This document shows positions 35,893 to 45,038 of a DNA stretch of 64,000 nt, piece after piece. The first letter of the stretch is position 1. Each line of letters begins with the position of its first letter. The notes below the pieces were generated by a model, which worked only from the letters and a program-made list of their open reading frames with translations, had not been told where the DNA came from and ran no database searches. The stretch comes from Sinorhizobium fredii USDA 205 (lineage in GTDB: Bacteria > Pseudomonadota > Alphaproteobacteria > Rhizobiales > Rhizobiaceae), in NCBI RefSeq assembly GCF_001461695.1, contig NZ_AUTC01000001.1:62001-126000 (forward strand), given 5' to 3'. The translations under genes and the position numbers were made by a program.

Positions 35893-36926
35893 ATGAGATG
35901 GAAACGCACGATTCAGTTGCTGGACGTTCATTGCGAGGGCGAGATCGGCAAGGTGGCGATCGGTGGCGTGCCGAAGATCCCGGGCAACTCGATCGCCGAG
36001 CAGCTGAACCACATCAACACGGTGGATGACGGCCTGCGCCGTTTCCTCTGCCTCGAGCCGCGCGCCGCCTCGATAGGCTCCGTCAACCTGCTGCTTCCCC
36101 CAAAGCGGCCGGAGGCGGACGCCGGCTTCATCATCCTGCAGGCCGACCAGGCCCATGCCATGTCCGGTTCCAATTCGATCTGCGTCACGACGGCGCTGCT
36201 CGAATCCGGCATGATCGAGATGAAGGAGCCGGAAACCGTGGTGATGCTCGACACGGCGGCGGGCCTGGTGAAGGCGAGGCCACCTGCCGGGACGGCCGCT
36301 GCGAGCGGGTGAAGCTCACCATGGTGCCGTCCTTCGTCCAGGAACTGGATGTCGAGGTGGATACGCCCGAATGGGGCCGCATCAAGCTCGATCTCTGCTT
36401 CGGCGGCGTCTTCTATGCGCTGGTCGACGTCAACCAGATCGGCACGACGATCGACAAGGCGAATGCGCGCCGGATCGTCGAGGCCGGCATGGCCCTGAAG
36501 GACCTCGTCAACCGCACGCTGCCGGTCGTGCATCCGGAAATCCCGGAAATCAAGGGCGTCGCCTATGTGATGTTCCGCGACACCGAGGCGGACGGAGCGG
36601 TCAGGACCTGCACCACCATGTGGCCGGGCCGCGTCGACCGCTCGCCCTGCGGCACGGGCAGCTCGGCCAATCTCGCCACGCTCCATGCGCGCGGCAAGGT
36701 CAAGCCGGGCGACGTCTTGAAATCCCGCTCGATCATCGGCTCGGAATTCGAAGTCGGCCTCGAAGCCGTGACGACGGTGGCCGGGCGAGAGGCGATCATT
36801 CCGACCATTTCAGGCCGGGGCTGGACCTTCGGTCTGCATCAGGTGGCGCTCGACCCGTTCGATCCGCTCGCCGATGGATTCGCGCTGACCGATACCTGGG
36901 GGCCGCAGGCGGGCGAGATCCGCTAG
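35893..36926 (+). pseudogene. Proline racemase superfamily (hydroxyproline epimerase/dehydratase-like), -1 frameshift
   Basis: The first reading frame (MRWKRTIQLLDVHCEGEIGK to about base 36275) and the second (from about 36280 through VKLTMVPSFVQELDVEVDTP to the stop at 36926) together give one full-length protein of about 345 aa. A single base seems missing near 36275-36282 (in GAGGCCACC), so the first frame ends early at 36312. The active-site pair is Ser (MSGSN) and Cys (SPCGTG). Proline racemases have Cys/Cys; Ser/Cys or Thr/Cys members act on hydroxyprolines, so epimerase or trans-3-hydroxyproline dehydratase activity is likelier. Either a real mutation or a sequencing error. Confidence 0.85.
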
Positions 36927-37047
36927 AGCCCGGGCTGCTCGGGCCTAAAGCGCGTTGCAACGTATTCACGCGGCCCGCTTTAGCTTCTTGTTTTTATGCA
37001 TGTCGTTACCCCAAAACCGCTGCGCACTTTTGGGCGACATGCATTAG
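36927..37047. repeat. Palindromic intergenic repeats
   Basis: Three hairpins in a row: GCCCG/CGGGC just after the gene stop, CTAAAGCG/CGCTTTAG, and GCATGTCG/CGACATGC enclosing CCCCAAAA...TTTTGGG. The last is a motif I recall as frequent in Sinorhizobium intergenic DNA. It separates two convergent genes and probably ends both transcripts. Confidence 0.7.
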
Positions 37048-37071
37048 GTGCGTGACGCACAGACACAATCC

Positions 37072-37635
37072 TCACTGGAGCTTGCTCGTCTTCGCACGCT
37101 CGGACCATTGTGCCGCGAGGGCGCCATCTGCCCGAGTGCCGACGCCGTCCCGGTAGGCGACGGCGAGATTGCGGGCTGCGACGACATTGCCCGCGGCCGC
37201 AGCGCGTTGGTAGAGGTCGAAAGCCGCTTCGGCCTCACCACGTTCCACGAGCCGGGTGCCGTACATCGCCATCGCCAGAGCGTGGCCGTTTTGCGCCGCT
37301 TCGCCGAGGATCTGAAGCGATTTCAATTTCTCGCCGGCCCGGTCGAGGACGCGGGCAAGCTGGAACTGCGTCCGCGCATCGCCATTCTGGTTATAGGCCT
37401 CGCGGCAGGCCGATAGCGCGACGCCGATGCGGATATCCTCGGTGGCGACGGCCGGAAACGCCCTGTTGCGCTCGAGATCGAGTTCGCTGCCGGCTTCCCG
37501 GTCGCACTGTTCGGCGGCGGTGAGATCGCCGGCATGCGCCGAAGGCGCCGCAATCGCCGCGAATGACAGAAGCATCGCAGTTGCAAGCAGAACGGCATTT
37601 GCACTGCGGATGGTCGGGTTGATCCGGGTATCCAT
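37072..37635 (-). CDS. Secreted Sel1/TPR-like repeat protein
   Basis: 187-aa protein with an N-terminal signal peptide (hydrophobic stretch about 14-35, cleavage near AHA-GD). A Cys pair (EQCDREAG, ALSACREA) precedes helical Sel1-like repeats (GHALAMAMYGTRLVERGEAEAAFDLYQRAA, then GNVVAARNLAVAYRDGVG). Probably periplasmic protein-protein interaction. No partner genes are evident; the FecR-like gene is divergent. Confidence 0.83.
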   Translation of the reverse strand: MDTRINPTIRSANAVLLATAMLLSFAAIAAPSAHAGDLTAAEQCDREAGSELDLERNRAFPAVATEDIRIGVALSACREAYNQNGDARTQFQLARVLDRAGEKLKSLQILGEAAQNGHALAMAMYGTRLVERGEAEAAFDLYQRAAAAGNVVAARNLAVAYRDGVGTRADGALAAQWSERAKTSKLQ

Positions 37636-37827
37636 GACACTCTCCCTTGTCCGGCCGCTATCCTAGAACTGGCGTGAGGCGGCGCCTGTTCCGAGCGAAA
37701 CAGCCAGGAGCCGGAGGGCCGTTGAACTGGGCAGGGCGCAAGCGGCGCCTTGCATCCTCGATGCGTCGGTCTATCCTCGAACCAGGGCTTGAACAGGGAG
37801 CGCTGCAATCGCAGCGGGGAGCGGCCG

Positions 37828-38448
37828 ATGCCGCAGCTAAATATCAACAGAAGAATGCTGCTTGGCAGCCTGATCTTGGCGGCGGTCGGCTGCCGGGCGG
37901 CGACGGCCGCGACCGGAGCAGTCGTCGGCAAGGCGCAGACGATCCGCGGCAATGTCCGCCGCCGGCAGGGAGATGCGGAGGAGCGGCTTGCCGCTGGCGG
38001 CGCGGTACTCGACCGGGACTACGTCACGACGAGCACCAACAGCTTTGCCGATCTCGCCCTCAGCGAAACACGCATTCTTCTCGGACCCCAGACGGAGCTG
38101 TTGATCGACAGCTTCATCGCCGGCGAGGGGGGCACGCTCGAGCTCGGCGTCGGACGAATGGTTTTTGACCGGCCGCAGGGACTGCCGAAGGTGGACGTGG
38201 CGATCCGCACGGCCTTCGGAATGATCGGCGTTCGCGGCACGAAGTTTTTCTGCGGACCCAGCCGGGCGGCAGCCTTCGCCGTCTTCGTCGAGCACGGTGC
38301 CGTCAGCGTCGAAGGCGGCGGCATCGCGCGGAGGCTGACTGCCGGCGAGGGAGTGGACTTCGACCGGCCCGGCGCAGCTCCAGGTGAGGTGACGCGATGG
38401 GGGCAGGCGCGCATCCGCGAGGCCTATGCGAGCGTCGGTCTACGTTGA
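37828..38448 (+). CDS. FecR-domain periplasmic protein
   Basis: 206-aa exported protein. Its signal has a twin-arginine-like NRRMLLG (residues 8-14) before a hydrophobic stretch. A FecR-type domain follows (VGKAQTIRGNVRRRQGD, LALSETRILLGPQTELLID, VAIRTAFGMIGVRGTKFF). This is a stand-alone FecR domain, not an anti-sigma protein: no TM helix or sigma gene accompanies it. Shine-Dalgarno GGGGAG precedes the ATG. Its stop overlaps the convergent cyclase stop by 9 bp. FecR and CHASE2-cyclase genes are often found together, suggesting a shared envelope-sensing role. Confidence 0.87.
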   Translation: MPQLNINRRMLLGSLILAAVGCRAATAATGAVVGKAQTIRGNVRRRQGDAEERLAAGGAVLDRDYVTTSTNSFADLALSETRILLGPQTELLIDSFIAGEGGTLELGVGRMVFDRPQGLPKVDVAIRTAFGMIGVRGTKFFCGPSRAAAFAVFVEHGAVSVEGGGIARRLTAGEGVDFDRPGAAPGEVTRWGQARIREAYASVGLR

Positions 38449-40323
38449 AGTCCGAAGTCCGCCAGCATTGGCGACGGTGAAGAGCTCCATCGATCCGAAG
38501 CTGCGGATGTCATGCTGGCCGAGCGCGCGAAGCCCGATCGTGCACTCAGCGGCGGCTGCCGGGCCGATGCAGATTGCCGTCCCGAGGAACTTGTTCGCCT
38601 CCTGGAGGCGCGCGGCGAGGCTCACCGCGTCGCCGTGGGCGGTGTAGTCGAGCTTGCCGCCGGCACCGACCTCCCCCAGGACCGCCGGTCCGGTCTCGAT
38701 GCCGATCCGCGTCCTGCCGAAATCATGCTTGGCAAATTGCGGTCGCTGCCGCATTTCTTCGGTCAAGGCGTGGATCGACATGGCGCATTGGATGGCCTTG
38801 TCGACATGGTCGGCGAGATCCTCCGGCGCGTTGAAAAGCGAATGGACCGCATCGCCGACCACCTTATCGACCATGCCGCCATGGCGAGCGACGAGCGCGT
38901 TCACCTCCGCGAAATAAATGTCGAGCAGGGCCACGAGGTCGCGGGGTCCGAGTTGCTGGGAAAGCTTTGAGAAGCCTTCGATATCGGTGAACAGCGCGGT
39001 TACCGGCCGCTCTTCGCCCGTCGTATCGCCGCGGTCAGGATCGTCTATGTAGCGTGCCACTACCGACTGCGGCAGATATTGCGAGAATTTCTGCCGGGCG
39101 GTCGCTTCGGCGCGGCGCGCCCGGGCCAATTGCAGCGCGCTCGTCACGATGAGGATCGCCACCAGTGCGACCGAGATGCCAATGGCGTCGAAGAGCCAGC
39201 CGGTCGTGGCATAGATCGCGCCTGCGAAAGCACTGACGGCAAGCACCGCCGCCGCGCCGAGTGTCAGTGACATCATGGGCCGCAGTTTGGTCGCGCCATA
39301 GGCGGCGGCGACGCCCACGGCGAGACTGAATATTGCCTCGATCAGGGGCAGATCGCCGTCGCGATAGGGCACGAACCCGGTGACAACCGCATTGGCTATG
39401 TCGGCATGGATCTGCACCGAGGGCTCGAGCGGCATGGAGGCGGTCGGTCTCAGGCCGCCGAGGCTCGGCATGCTGCTGCCGAGGAAGACCAGCTTGCCGG
39501 CGATCCTGGCCCTGTCGATCCTGCCCGCCAGGACGTCGGCCGCCGAAACCGTCCGGGCGGCGAGCGCCGCTGGCGAACTCGCCACGAAACGAAGATTGCC
39601 ATCCGCATCGAGCGGGATGATCGCATGGTCGAGTCTCAACCAGGCAGGCGCTCCGCCAAGCACCGGCGTGCTGCTTGCCGCGCCCAGCCGGCCCGCTTCG
39701 ATGCCGAGCGCCGGAAAGGCGTCGTTACCGACGATGGCGAAAGCCTGCGCGCGCCGGACGCGTGCATCCTTGTCTCCGACAAGAATCGCCGCCGTCGCCG
39801 CCTTCGACCGGTCCATGAACATCGGGCAGGCGGTTTCCGCGCCTTGGATGAACCATTGTTCGGGGACGGCAAGCTGACGTCGCAACGCCAGTGGCGGAAC
39901 GGGACGCGGACGTTCGGGGGAGCGCTCGGCAGCCAGAAATCCCAGGACAACCGGCGCTTCGCCGATCGCTGAAGCAAGCGCCGAATTTGCCGGCGAGGCC
40001 GGATCGCAGTCGGAACTGAAGACGAAGTCGACGGCGATCGCCTTCGGTCGGGCGGCTGCAAGCCGCGCGATCAGCTCAGCCGTCGCACCCCGATCCCAGT
40101 TTTCGGACCTTGCCTCGTAGGCCACCCGATCGATGTCGACCACGACGATATCCGCCGAGCGCGGGGAGGAGACCCATTGGGTAAGATTGTCGAAGAAGAG
40201 TTCGCGCGGCGTCCGGAAGACCGTCTCGGCATAAAGGTAGAGAACGAGCGCCGTGGCCAGGCTCGCGATGATCCCGCCGGCAAGCGGGCTGATGCGGCGA
40301 TGCGGCCATGGCGTCAGGCTCAA
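38440..40323 (-). CDS. CHASE2-domain class III adenylate cyclase
   Basis: 627-aa membrane cyclase. TM1 about 13-31, extracytoplasmic CHASE2 sensor about 35-325, three TM segments about 330-405, then a class III catalytic domain (about 440-620). Metal-binding Asp in FTDIEGFS and in VVGDAV; the adenine-selecting Lys (VDKVVGD) and Asp (KLDYTAHGD) are present, favouring cAMP over cGMP. The Crp/Fnr gene lies 5 bp upstream on the same strand, so cAMP maker and likely receptor are co-transcribed. The signal sensed by CHASE2 is unknown. Confidence 0.93.
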   Translation of the reverse strand: MSLTPWPHRRISPLAGGIIASLATALVLYLYAETVFRTPRELFFDNLTQWVSSPRSADIVVVDIDRVAYEARSENWDRGATAELIARLAAARPKAIAVDFVFSSDCDPASPANSALASAIGEAPVVLGFLAAERSPERPRPVPPLALRRQLAVPEQWFIQGAETACPMFMDRSKAATAAILVGDKDARVRRAQAFAIVGNDAFPALGIEAGRLGAASSTPVLGGAPAWLRLDHAIIPLDADGNLRFVASSPAALAARTVSAADVLAGRIDRARIAGKLVFLGSSMPSLGGLRPTASMPLEPSVQIHADIANAVVTGFVPYRDGDLPLIEAIFSLAVGVAAAYGATKLRPMMSLTLGAAAVLAVSAFAGAIYATTGWLFDAIGISVALVAILIVTSALQLARARRAEATARQKFSQYLPQSVVARYIDDPDRGDTTGEERPVTALFTDIEGFSKLSQQLGPRDLVALLDIYFAEVNALVARHGGMVDKVVGDAVHSLFNAPEDLADHVDKAIQCAMSIHALTEEMRQRPQFAKHDFGRTRIGIETGPAVLGEVGAGGKLDYTAHGDAVSLAARLQEANKFLGTAICIGPAAAAECTIGLRALGQHDIRSFGSMELFTVANAGGLRTST

Positions 40324-40328
40324 TCGGC

Positions 40329-41033
40329 CTAGTCCTCCGGTGGATCGGCTATCATCAACAGTCGTCCCACATTACACGAGACGATGCCGTCCGTCCGCTT
40401 GAGAGCGCCATGTTCCTCGAGCCAGAGTATGGCGCGGTTCACCTTCGGTCGGCTGGCACCGAGAATCGCGGCGATATCGGTCTGGCTCAGCGTCAGGCGA
40501 AGATTGGCGCTTGCCGGCAGCTCGTTGCCGTGGATCTGCCGGAGCGTCGCCAGGAAGAAGCGTGCGACGCGGGCGTTGAGGTCGTAGAGCGCGATCGTCT
40601 CCAGCCGGTCGGTCGTGTCGCGCAGCTGCGCGCAGAGGAAGCGGATGACCGCCTCGGCAATGCTCGGCTTCTGGGTGATGAGATCGAGAAAGGCCTTCTT
40701 GCCGATCACATAGCCCTCCGCGGCGGTGACCGCAGTCGCGTCGGCCGAGCGCGGCTGATCGTCGAGCAGCGCCATTTCGCCGAACAGCGCCCCGGCCTCG
40801 TGCTGACGCAGCATCAGCTCGCGGCCCTGCGGCGTGAACAGCGACAGCTTGATGCGCCCGGAAACCACGACAATCATGTAGTTGCCTTCGTCGCCGCGCT
40901 GGAAGATGACCGTGCCTGCCGGCCACCTGCGGTAGCTGGCGATGTCGGCGAGTTCGCAAAGCGTTTCCTTGTCGAACTCTTCGAAAATCGGAAAGGACCG
41001 CCAAAAGGCGGGACTCCGGTTGATGTCGGTCAT
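40329..41033 (-). CDS. Crp/Fnr-family cAMP-type transcriptional regulator
   Basis: 234-aa regulator with an N-terminal cyclic-nucleotide-binding beta-roll (about 15-125) and C-terminal winged HTH (LTLSQTDIAAILGASRPKVNRAILWL). The phosphate-binding cassette FGEMALLDDQPRSADATA keeps the Gly-Glu and Arg-Ser residues that contact cAMP, so nucleotide binding is likely. No Fnr iron-sulfur cysteines. It is followed within 5 bp by the CHASE2 adenylate cyclase, which argues for a dedicated signalling pair. Confidence 0.93.
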   Translation of the reverse strand: MTDINRSPAFWRSFPIFEEFDKETLCELADIASYRRWPAGTVIFQRGDEGNYMIVVVSGRIKLSLFTPQGRELMLRQHEAGALFGEMALLDDQPRSADATAVTAAEGYVIGKKAFLDLITQKPSIAEAVIRFLCAQLRDTTDRLETIALYDLNARVARFFLATLRQIHGNELPASANLRLTLSQTDIAAILGASRPKVNRAILWLEEHGALKRTDGIVSCNVGRLLMIADPPED

Positions 41034-41263
41034 AAGATTTCCCCGCGTGCCCTTGCGCGTGCGAATTCTTTACGCAGATGCGGCCTCTTGCAACAGAAAA
41101 GCGCTTGGCCGATCGGAGCTTTGCGGCGTCGTGGCCAATGCATTGACGATATCACGCAGTCGTCTCGAAATTGTGAACGATCCGTTTCCTTCAGGACGGC
41201 TAGTCGATCCAGAAAATGCTGATATTCCTGTTGGCAAATCAGTTTCCAACAGGAGCCTCGCGC

Positions 41264-41701
41264 ATGCCTCAGAATGTCATCGTCCTCGTCGGGCGTGTTC
41301 TTCTCTCAATCATTTTCATCGTCTCCGGCTTCGGCAAGCTCAGCGATCCGGCGGGCACGGCCGGCATGATCACCAATGCCGGCTGGCCGGCGGCAACCGC
41401 GCTTGCTTATCTCGCCGGTCTTTTCGAACTCGTAGCGGGCCTCGCCGTCCTCGTCGGCTTCCAGACGCGCATTGCGTCGTACCTGCTGGCGGCCTTCTGC
41501 CTTGTCACCGCTTTCGTCTTCCATAGCGGCCCGATCAACATTCCCGACTTCCCGGAAGCGGCAAACGGTCTTCTGTCCGTGTTCAACCAGATCATGATGA
41601 TGAAGAACATCACCATTGCCGGCGCCTTCCTGGTGCTTGGCTCCTTCGGCCCGGGTGCGCTCTCGCTTGACGCCCGCCTCGGCAGGCCCGTCGCCGCCTG
41701 A
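41264..41701 (+). CDS. DoxX-family membrane protein
   Basis: 145-aa protein with four TM segments. DoxX marks include GRVLLSIIFIVSGFGKL near the N terminus, ATALAYLAGLFELVAGLAVL and the third segment RIASYLLAAFCLVTAFVFH. Function in this family is unclear; some members work in thiol or quinone redox chemistry. The start has AGGAG 9 bp upstream; an earlier in-frame ATG at 41216 is less likely. A strong terminator follows. Confidence 0.9.
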   Translation: MPQNVIVLVGRVLLSIIFIVSGFGKLSDPAGTAGMITNAGWPAATALAYLAGLFELVAGLAVLVGFQTRIASYLLAAFCLVTAFVFHSGPINIPDFPEAANGLLSVFNQIMMMKNITIAGAFLVLGSFGPGALSLDARLGRPVAA

Positions 41702-41728
41702 GGCGCAAGTCGTCATTTGGATGAAAGC

Positions 41729-41760
41729 AAGGACCCGCCGGCATGACCGGCGGGTCCTTT
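41729..41760. terminator. Bidirectional rho-independent terminator
   Basis: Arms AAGGACCCGCCGG (41729-41741) and CCGGCGGGTCCTT (41747-41759) with a CATGA loop and T/A tracts on both sides. It lies between the convergent DoxX and FucU-like genes and can serve both. Confidence 0.9.
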
Positions 41761-41776
41761 GCATCGTGGTGCAGTC

Positions 41777-42205
41777 TCAGGGGTAGATCACGCCCTTGCG
41801 CAGGATGACATTGCCGTAGAGGCGCGGCTCGCTGGTCTGAACGACCGTATGGGCGGCTTTGACGCGCGGATAGAACTCCGCGCCGAGAAGCGGAACGACC
41901 GGCTGCCCCGGCTCGCGCTTGCGGCAGCATTCGATGATCTCCCGGTGCACCGGATCCAGCGCGTCCTTGTCCTGTTTGACCGTGGCGCGGAAGATCGCCT
42001 CCGGTACGAAATCGTCGATCGGCAGCACGCTGAGGATAGCGTCGAGCACGGGGATCAAGTGGTGGCCGTCGAGGCGCACCAGCCGGCGCGCATGCTCCTG
42101 GCCCGGATAGTTCCCGTCGACGAGGGCGATCTCGTCGCCATGCCCCATCGCCCTGAGCGCGGCAAGCAATTCCGGGCTCAGGATGGGATCTATTCCTTTC
42201 AGCAT
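41777..42205 (-). CDS. RbsD/FucU-family sugar mutarotase
   Basis: 142-aa cytosolic enzyme that interconverts anomers of sugars such as fucose or ribose. FucU-type features are MLKGIDPILSPELLAALRAMGHGDEI with the catalytic-site His, LVDGNYPG, and the C-terminal VVQTSEPRLYGNVILRKGVI. AGGAG lies 8 bp before the ATG. It begins 2 bp after the frcR stop, so it is co-transcribed with the regulator. This suggests a role in presenting the right anomer of sugars carried by the neighbouring frc transporter, an inference from position. Confidence 0.9.
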   Translation of the reverse strand: MLKGIDPILSPELLAALRAMGHGDEIALVDGNYPGQEHARRLVRLDGHHLIPVLDAILSVLPIDDFVPEAIFRATVKQDKDALDPVHREIIECCRKREPGQPVVPLLGAEFYPRVKAAHTVVQTSEPRLYGNVILRKGVIYP

Positions 42206-42207
42206 TC

Positions 42208-43437
42208 TCAAAGCTCCTTGAAGAGGACATTGGTGTCCAGCAGATAGCGGGAAAAGAGCGGCAGGCTCGCACCGCCGATCGCCCGGGCGTGGCTGCCCAC
42301 TGCGCCTTCGACGAGGTCCGGGAGCGTGACGCCCTGGAGGTCGAGTTCCTGAAGCGCCTTGCGGGTTGCGGCGAGGAGGCGGGCCCGTACCCAGGGCGGG
42401 AAGCCGCCGTCGATGACCGCGGCGGAAAAGTCGACGATGGAGACGGCCGAGACGATGGCCTGGGCGAGTGCTGCCGCCGAATCCTGGATCCAGACTTCGA
42501 GGGGTTCGCCGAAATCGATCCAGTCGTCGGCCGAATACCAGAGCGGCCTCGGATCCATGCCGCGTTCGCGCAGCAGCTTCTCGAGGACGAAGACCGAGGC
42601 GATCTTCAGCAACTGCGTCGTCTTGCCGTCCCTGCCCGACACCGGCAGCGGACCGACGGCGCCGGCAGTGCCGGTGCGGCCCGAGAACAGCGCGGAGTTG
42701 ATGACGACGCCGCCGCCGATGAACGAGCCGATGTAGAAATAGACGAAATCAGGATAGTTGGCGCCGACGCCGAAGGCGAGCTCTGCCCCGCAGGCACTGG
42801 TGCCGTCGTTCTGCAGGAAAACGGGGTGCGGCGTCCGCGCCGCGACCGCCGCTTGCAGGTCGAAATTGCGCCATCTGTCCATTTCCTCGCGCGGCGCGCC
42901 GACTTCTTCGGCCCAGTTCCACAGTTCGAAAGGCGTCGCGATGCCCACGCCGGCGATGTGCTTGCGATCTTCGGGACTGAGCTGCCGCTCGAGCTTTTCG
43001 ATGCCCTCGACGATGAAGGTGACGAGGTCGTCGGGCAGCGGGTAGGTATGGATCTGGTGGAGATGCAGGCGGATGTTGCCGAGGAAATCCATCAGCACCA
43101 GGTCGGCGCTGCGACGGCCGATCTTGACCCCGAAGGAATAGACCGCATCCGGGTTGAGCCGCATCGGGATCGAGGGTTGACCGACGCGGCCGCGCACCGG
43201 GTCACCGCGGACGAGCAGCCCGTCGGCCTCGAGCGCGCGCATGATGACCGAGACGGTCTGTGCGGAAAGTCCGGAGCGGCGGGCGATCTCCGCCTTGGAC
43301 AGGCTGCCGTGGCGACGCACCAGAGACATGACCAGCCGCTCGTTATAGGCGCGCACGCGCGTCTGGTTCGCCCCACCGCTCGGGTCGATCACATCCGGTT
43401 GCGCCTCTCCCCGGTGGGGGTTCCCTATCAGTGACAT
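42208..43437 (-). CDS. frcR: ROK-family transcriptional regulator of fructose uptake
   Basis: 409-aa regulator with an N-terminal winged HTH (GSLSKAEIARRSGLSAQTVSVIMRALEADGLL) and a C-terminal ROK/sugar-kinase-like domain (GVKIGRRSADLVLMDFLG, FLQNDGTSACGAELAFG, FYIGSFIGGGVVINSALF). The ROK zinc-site cysteines are not evident. It is divergent from frcB with 268 bp between, the same arrangement as the S. meliloti frc locus, so it likely represses frcBCAK in response to sugar. GGAGGAG sits about 8 bp before the ATG. The symbol rests on recalled synteny. Confidence 0.85.
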   Translation of the reverse strand: MSLIGNPHRGEAQPDVIDPSGGANQTRVRAYNERLVMSLVRRHGSLSKAEIARRSGLSAQTVSVIMRALEADGLLVRGDPVRGRVGQPSIPMRLNPDAVYSFGVKIGRRSADLVLMDFLGNIRLHLHQIHTYPLPDDLVTFIVEGIEKLERQLSPEDRKHIAGVGIATPFELWNWAEEVGAPREEMDRWRNFDLQAAVAARTPHPVFLQNDGTSACGAELAFGVGANYPDFVYFYIGSFIGGGVVINSALFSGRTGTAGAVGPLPVSGRDGKTTQLLKIASVFVLEKLLRERGMDPRPLWYSADDWIDFGEPLEVWIQDSAAALAQAIVSAVSIVDFSAAVIDGGFPPWVRARLLAATRKALQELDLQGVTLPDLVEGAVGSHARAIGGASLPLFSRYLLDTNVLFKEL

Positions 43438-43705
43438 GCCACCGTCTCCTCCCGTTGGCATCCCTTCATGCGAGATCTGCCGATTCCTTCTCGCCGCTTA
43501 CGTCGATTCGGCAGCGGTGGCTCGCGCCGGACCTGCTGCACGCAGAATGCCATATCCAGATAATAATTCAATTTGATTTATTTATTGACACCTCGGAATT
43601 TTGGTGTTTGATTGACGCTCGGAAGCGCCGCCCGCAGGAGGAGAATGCTGCGGGGGTGAAGCCTGAAGGCCGGTTCCGGCACTGTTTAAACCTTGGGAGG
43701 GTTTG

Positions 43706-44731
43706 ATGAAGAAAACTGTTCTTTCCACCGCATTCGGCGCGCTCGCTCTCGGCGTTGCCTTCGCGTCGCCGTCGCAGGCGGCCGATGTCTCTGCCTGCCT
43801 CATCACCAAGACCGACACCAACCCTTTCTTCGTGAAGATGAAGGAAGGCGCGAGCGCCAAGGCCCAGGAACTCGGCGTCACGCTGAAAGCCTATGCCGGC
43901 AAGGTCGACGGTGATCACGACAGCCAGGTTGCCGCCGTCGAGTCCTGCATTGCCGATGGGGCGAAGGGCATTCTCATCGCTGCGTCCGACACCAAGGCGA
44001 TCGTCGATCAGGTCAAGAAGGCGCAGGCCGCGGGCATTCTCGTGATCGCCCTCGATACGCCTCTCGATCCGGCGACGGCTGCCGACGCGACATTCGCGAC
44101 CGACAACCTGCTGGCAGGCAAGCTCATCGGCCAGTGGGCCGCCGCGACGATGGGCGAAAACGCCAAGACCGCAAAAATCGGCTTCCTCGACCTTATCCCG
44201 TCGCAGCCGACCGTCGACGTGCTGCGCGACCAGGGCTTCATGATCGGCTTCGGTATCGATCCCAAGGATCCGAACAAGATCGGCGACGAGGACGATCCGC
44301 GCATCGTCGGCCATGACGTGACGAACGGCAATGAGGAAGGTGGCCGCACGGCGATGGAAAACCTTCTGCAGAAGGATCCGGACATCAACGTCATTCATAC
44401 GATCAACGAGCCGGCCGCGGTCGGCGCCTACCAGGCGCTGAAAGCCGTCGGCAAGGAGAACGACGTGCTGATCGTGTCGGTCGACGGTGGTTGCCCCGGC
44501 GTCAAGTCCGTTACCGAAGGCGTCATCGGGGCCACGTCGCAGCAATATCCGCTGATGATGGCCGCACTCGGCATCGAGGCGATCAAGAAATTCGCCGACA
44601 CCGGCGAGAAGCCGAAGCCGACCGAAGGCAAGGACTTCTTCGATACAGGCGTTGCGCTCGTCACCGACAAGCCGGCCGCCGGCGTCGAGTCGATCGACAC
44701 CAAGGTCGGCACGGAGAAGTGCTGGGGCTGA
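43706..44731 (+). CDS. frcB: Fructose ABC transporter, periplasmic substrate-binding protein
   Basis: 341-aa secreted sugar-binding protein of the ribose/xylose type (peripla_BP_4). Signal peptide with cleavage near SQA-AD (residue 23). Mature start has [20 protein letters not shown]; the binding cleft segments are [26 protein letters not shown] and [16 protein letters not shown]. Shine-Dalgarno GGGAGG. The upstream region holds TTGACA at 43585-43590 in an AT-rich stretch, a plausible -35. In S. meliloti FrcB binds fructose and also supports ribose and mannose uptake. Confidence 0.92.
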   Translation: MKKTVLSTAFGALALGVAFASPSQAADVSACLITKTDTNPFFVKMKEGASAKAQELGVTLKAYAGKVDGDHDSQVAAVESCIADGAKGILIAASDTKAIVDQVKKAQAAGILVIALDTPLDPATAADATFATDNLLAGKLIGQWAAATMGENAKTAKIGFLDLIPSQPTVDVLRDQGFMIGFGIDPKDPNKIGDEDDPRIVGHDVTNGNEEGGRTAMENLLQKDPDINVIHTINEPAAVGAYQALKAVGKENDVLIVSVDGGCPGVKSVTEGVIGATSQQYPLMMAALGIEAIKKFADTGEKPKPTEGKDFFDTGVALVTDKPAAGVESIDTKVGTEKCWG

Positions 44732-44763
44732 TTGCCCGCCTGTCCGAATCGAACCGACAAGGC

Positions 44764-44785
44764 AAGGGCGGCCCCGGCCGCCCTT
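44764..44785 (+). terminator. Hairpin between frcB and frcC, possible attenuator
   Basis: Stem AAGGGCGGCC (44764-44773) with GGCCGCCCTT (44776-44785). It lies 32 bp after the frcB stop with no long U-tract. It may stabilise frcB mRNA or reduce read-through, giving more binding protein than permease. The rest of the 307-bp frcB-frcC gap carries the repeat at 44837-44886 and no ORF. Confidence 0.55.
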
Positions 44786-44836
44786 CGCGTAAGCGCGCCG
44801 GGGTCTTTGACAAGGCGCGAAACCTGCGCAACCTTT

Positions 44837-44886
44837 AGAGCGGGATAAACAAAAGTTGTGATGCGCTTCCGCGCGCGTCCCGCTCT
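44837..44886. repeat. Palindromic repeat inside the frc operon
   Basis: AGAGCGGGA (44837-44845) and TCCCGCTCT (44878-44886) flank a GC-rich inner stem (GCGC...GCGC). It looks like one of the short intergenic palindromes frequent in rhizobia, sitting within an operon rather than between transcripts. Confidence 0.6.
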
Positions 44887-45038
44887 GGCTTCTCGGAACC
44901 GATCACGGTTGCGATCTGGATAAGGATAGTCCGGACTTGCCGCGATCGAGAAAAGTTCCGGAACCCGCTCGACGATCGGCGGGCCGCGCATCTGGCAGCA
45001 ATGCAATCCCTTGAGTGGGGTTTACGGGAGGAGTCTCC

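Noticed and set aside
37828..37890. Lipobox in the FecR-domain protein (AVGC)
   Set aside because: The -3 position is Ala rather than Leu/Val/Ile, so lipoprotein processing is not convincing.
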